From: Nodosilinea sp. LEGE 06152
GTDB taxonomy: Bacteria > Cyanobacteriota > Cyanobacteriia > Phormidesmidales > Phormidesmidaceae
NCBI RefSeq assembly: GCF_015207525.1
Contig: NZ_JADEWR010000001.1
Location: 227,788-283,092, forward strand
Reading direction: 5' to 3'
DNA length: 55,305 nt
The notes under the pieces were generated by a model. It searched no databases and was not told where the DNA came from. It saw only the letters and a list, made by a program, of their open reading frames with translations. Made by a program: the position numbers and the translations under genes. The first letter of the stretch is position 1; each line of letters begins with the position of its first letter. Positions 53,544-55,305 of the stretch are shown here, piece by piece.

Positions 53544-55305
53544 GATGGTGGCGTCAGCAACAGGTGGGCGGCCTGCTTCACCTGGTCGAAGGGGTCGGGG
53601 CAGGGGGACAGGGCGGCCAGGCGCACTACACACTGGTGCGGAAACAGCTCGGCGGATAGGTCAAGCCCCGACTGATAGCGGTTGTGGACGATGTAGCGCT
53701 GGGCAATGCCGCGATCGCCCAGGGTGTGGTTCAGCCGTTTGGCCTCAGCCAAAATGGCCGACTGGTTTTGCACTACACCAATAAATTCGGTGTGCTGGGG
53801 GTCTTTGAGTTTTTTCTGGGCGGCCAGCACTCGCTGGCGCAGGGTACGCAGGCGACCCATAAACTCGACTCGGCCCACCACGTCTTTGTACTTAATCCAC
53901 AGCTTAAAGATCCAGCCCAGCCAGTCGCCCAGGGCGGTGGGCATCTCCAAAAACCGCAGCAGGTGACCGGTCGGGGCGGTGTCGAGCACAATTAGCTGCT
54001 GCTCGTTGCGCTCCAGCAGATCCATGACCGTTATCAGCGAGAGCATTTCGTCAATGCCAGGCAGAGCCTGGGCCACCACCTGCCGCCAGGCATCGGGGCC
54101 GTAGGCGAGCTGGATGCCGCTGGCAAGGTCGCCGTCGCCCGCCATCATGTCGGCCAACTCCCACAGGTAGTCAGTGCGAAACTGGTCGAGCACTACCTCG
54201 GCACTTACCTCCTGGGCCTGCAGGTTGGGGCGCAGTCGGGTGGGTTCGTGGCCGAGGGGCTGGCCAAAGGCATCGCCCAGGGAGTGCGCCGGGTCGATCG
54301 ACATCACCCGCAGGTTGGCCTCGGGGTGGCGCTCGGCCAGTCCCCAGCTTAGAGCTGCCGATATGGTGGTTTTGCCCACGCCGCCTTTGCCGCCTACCAC
54401 AATCAGCCGCCTTCCTGCCGCCACCAGGTCTTCTATGCCGGGTGGAATGGGTGTGGGCCACTGGTACACGGCAGCTGTGCCGCTGGCAGGTTCCCCCTTA
54501 GCCGTGACTAAATCTAGGGGTTTGACCTGGGGCATCAGGGCATCGAGGGCGGCGGCCCCAACGGGCTCACTCGGTTGAGCAGGCACCCACAGTACCGGCT
54601 GCCCCTGGGCGTTGGCCTCGGGCCAGTCGTTGACTATCGCCTCAAACTCGGCCAGCACCAGTTGATGGCGATCGAGAATGCGGCCCGATTCCTCAAGCAC
54701 GCGGTTGACCACCAGGCCGCCGAGGGGAATGCCCAAGCGCCTCAGGGCAGTGATAAAGCGATCGCTCTCTGCCCAGCTCATCGGTTCCGGAATGCCCACC
54801 ACCCAGCAGGCGGTCCGCTCGTGGTCCTGAAGTAGCCCTCGCCCCTGCTCCAGATCGCGGTGCATATCGGCAATGAACTGGTCGGCTTCATCGGGGGTAT
54901 AGCGACCGGCCAGGGTTTCGGTCAGGGTGCGGTGTTTCTGCTGAAATTGGCCCAGGGCCGCCAGCAGCGTATCGAGAAAATCCATCAGGGCAAACAGGCT
55001 GAGGGTATGGCCGCTGGGAGCCATATCGACCACCACGCGATCGGCCTCGCGATCGCGCAAAATCCGCTGAATTTCCAGCAGCGCCATCAGCTCGTCGAGG
55101 CCGGGCCAGCCCATGTCCCACACGGGGCTGAGGTCGTCGCCTTCGACAAAGCTGCCCCGCTCGACTAAAAGCTCTAGCACGGTGCCGTAGTCGGCTCGAA
55201 ACTGCTCTAGCAGTGCCGCCGCATCGAGCGCGCGCACCCGCAGGTTGGGCCGATCGGGCAGGGGCATAGGCGTGTTGTCAACAGCTACTAGCAGCACATC
55301 CCCCA
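53540..55305 (-). CDS. Tandem ArsA/GET3-type ATPase (5' end beyond window)
   Basis: At least 588 codons; the frame is open to the window edge, so the N-terminal P-loop is missing from view. The second half starts with Walker A GGKGGVGKTT and has IDPAHSLGDAFGQP, the GET3/ArsA switch region, and LDTAPTGHLLRFLEMP. The first half has VDMAPSGHTLSLF in the equivalent place, but VAVDNTPMPLPD stands where DPAHS would be expected, so it may bind or hydrolyse ATP differently. No arsenic gene is visible next to it, so a chaperone role like TRC40 is as likely as arsenite transport. The TAG stop lies in a perfect inverted repeat. Confidence 0.9.
   Translation of the reverse strand, partial: GDVLLVAVDNTPMPLPDRPNLRVRALDAAALLEQFRADYGTVLELLVERGSFVEGDDLSPVWDMGWPGLDELMALLEIQRILRDREADRVVVDMAPSGHTLSLFALMDFLDTLLAALGQFQQKHRTLTETLAGRYTPDEADQFIADMHRDLEQGRGLLQDHERTACWVVGIPEPMSWAESDRFITALRRLGIPLGGLVVNRVLEESGRILDRHQLVLAEFEAIVNDWPEANAQGQPVLWVPAQPSEPVGAAALDALMPQVKPLDLVTAKGEPASGTAAVYQWPTPIPPGIEDLVAAGRRLIVVGGKGGVGKTTISAALSWGLAERHPEANLRVMSIDPAHSLGDAFGQPLGHEPTRLRPNLQAQEVSAEVVLDQFRTDYLWELADMMAGDGDLASGIQLAYGPDAWRQVVAQALPGIDEMLSLITVMDLLERNEQQLIVLDTAPTGHLLRFLEMPTALGDWLGWIFKLWIKYKDVVGRVEFMGRLRTLRQRVLAAQKKLKDPQHTEFIGVVQNQSAILAEAKRLNHTLGDRGIAQRYIVHNRYQSGLDLSAELFPHQCVVRLAALSPCPDPFDQVKQAAHLLLTPPS

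Noticed and set aside
1..55305. tRNA, rRNA or IS transposase genes
   Set aside because: None recognised on either strand in reading the window; covariance-model scans were not possible here.

Overview
The window is a chromosomal segment of a cyanobacterium. It carries chlB (light-independent protochlorophyllide reductase), a cyanobacterial/plastid-type ndhB, ccsA, an nrtABCD nitrate transporter whose NrtC is an ATPase fused to a substrate-binding domain, multi-GAF sensory proteins and very frequent GCGATCGC (HIP1) octamers. The high GC content and the wealth of short palindromic repeats suggest a filamentous Leptolyngbya/Nodosilinea-like lineage. That placement is inference; no rRNA or other strict marker is present.

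Layout. 1-2.3 kb: end of a flavin reductase-family gene, a nucleoside deaminase, an unknown membrane protein and a YiaA-type protein. 2.6-4.9 kb: a Tat-exported PhoX phosphatase on the minus strand behind a four-unit Pho box. 5.1-13.4 kb: a plus-strand signalling run made of a hybrid histidine kinase with three receivers, CheR, CheB, a second hybrid kinase and an alpha/beta hydrolase, mostly overlapping or nearly so. 13.6-24.4 kb: chlB, a small lipoprotein-like protein with a duplicated motif, a one-TM protein, a GT2-GtrA glycosyltransferase, pyrD, a multi-GAF kinase-like protein and ndhB. 24.9-28.8 kb: topA and a degenerate receiver protein. 29.2-36.9 kb: an envelope-polysaccharide operon (WecG/TagA glycosyltransferase, polyprenyl-phosphate sugar transferase, two paralogous O-antigen-ligase-like proteins with long soluble tails). 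37.0-42.5 kb: nrtABCD on the minus strand, preceded by a near-ideal NtcA promoter and a leader of about 430 nt. 43-55.3 kb: membrane and DUF proteins, a photolyase/cryptochrome relative, ccsA, an MscS channel, a single receiver with a coiled-coil tail, and the 3' part of a tandem ArsA-type ATPase gene.

The genes are mostly housekeeping, nutrient (N and P) and envelope functions. No phage, IS transposase, CRISPR array, tRNA or rRNA was seen. The unusual content is between the genes. Two dispersed repeat families (about 125 bp and 83 bp) occur twice each; the first keeps two hairpins through paired base changes. There is a compound inverted repeat behind topA, a perfect 19-bp inverted repeat at the ArsA gene end, and several REP-like palindromes. 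In many cases the TAG stop codon of the neighbouring gene lies inside, or directly against, the repeat arm. A start-less 75-codon open frame between ndhB and topA looks like the remnant of a lost gene.
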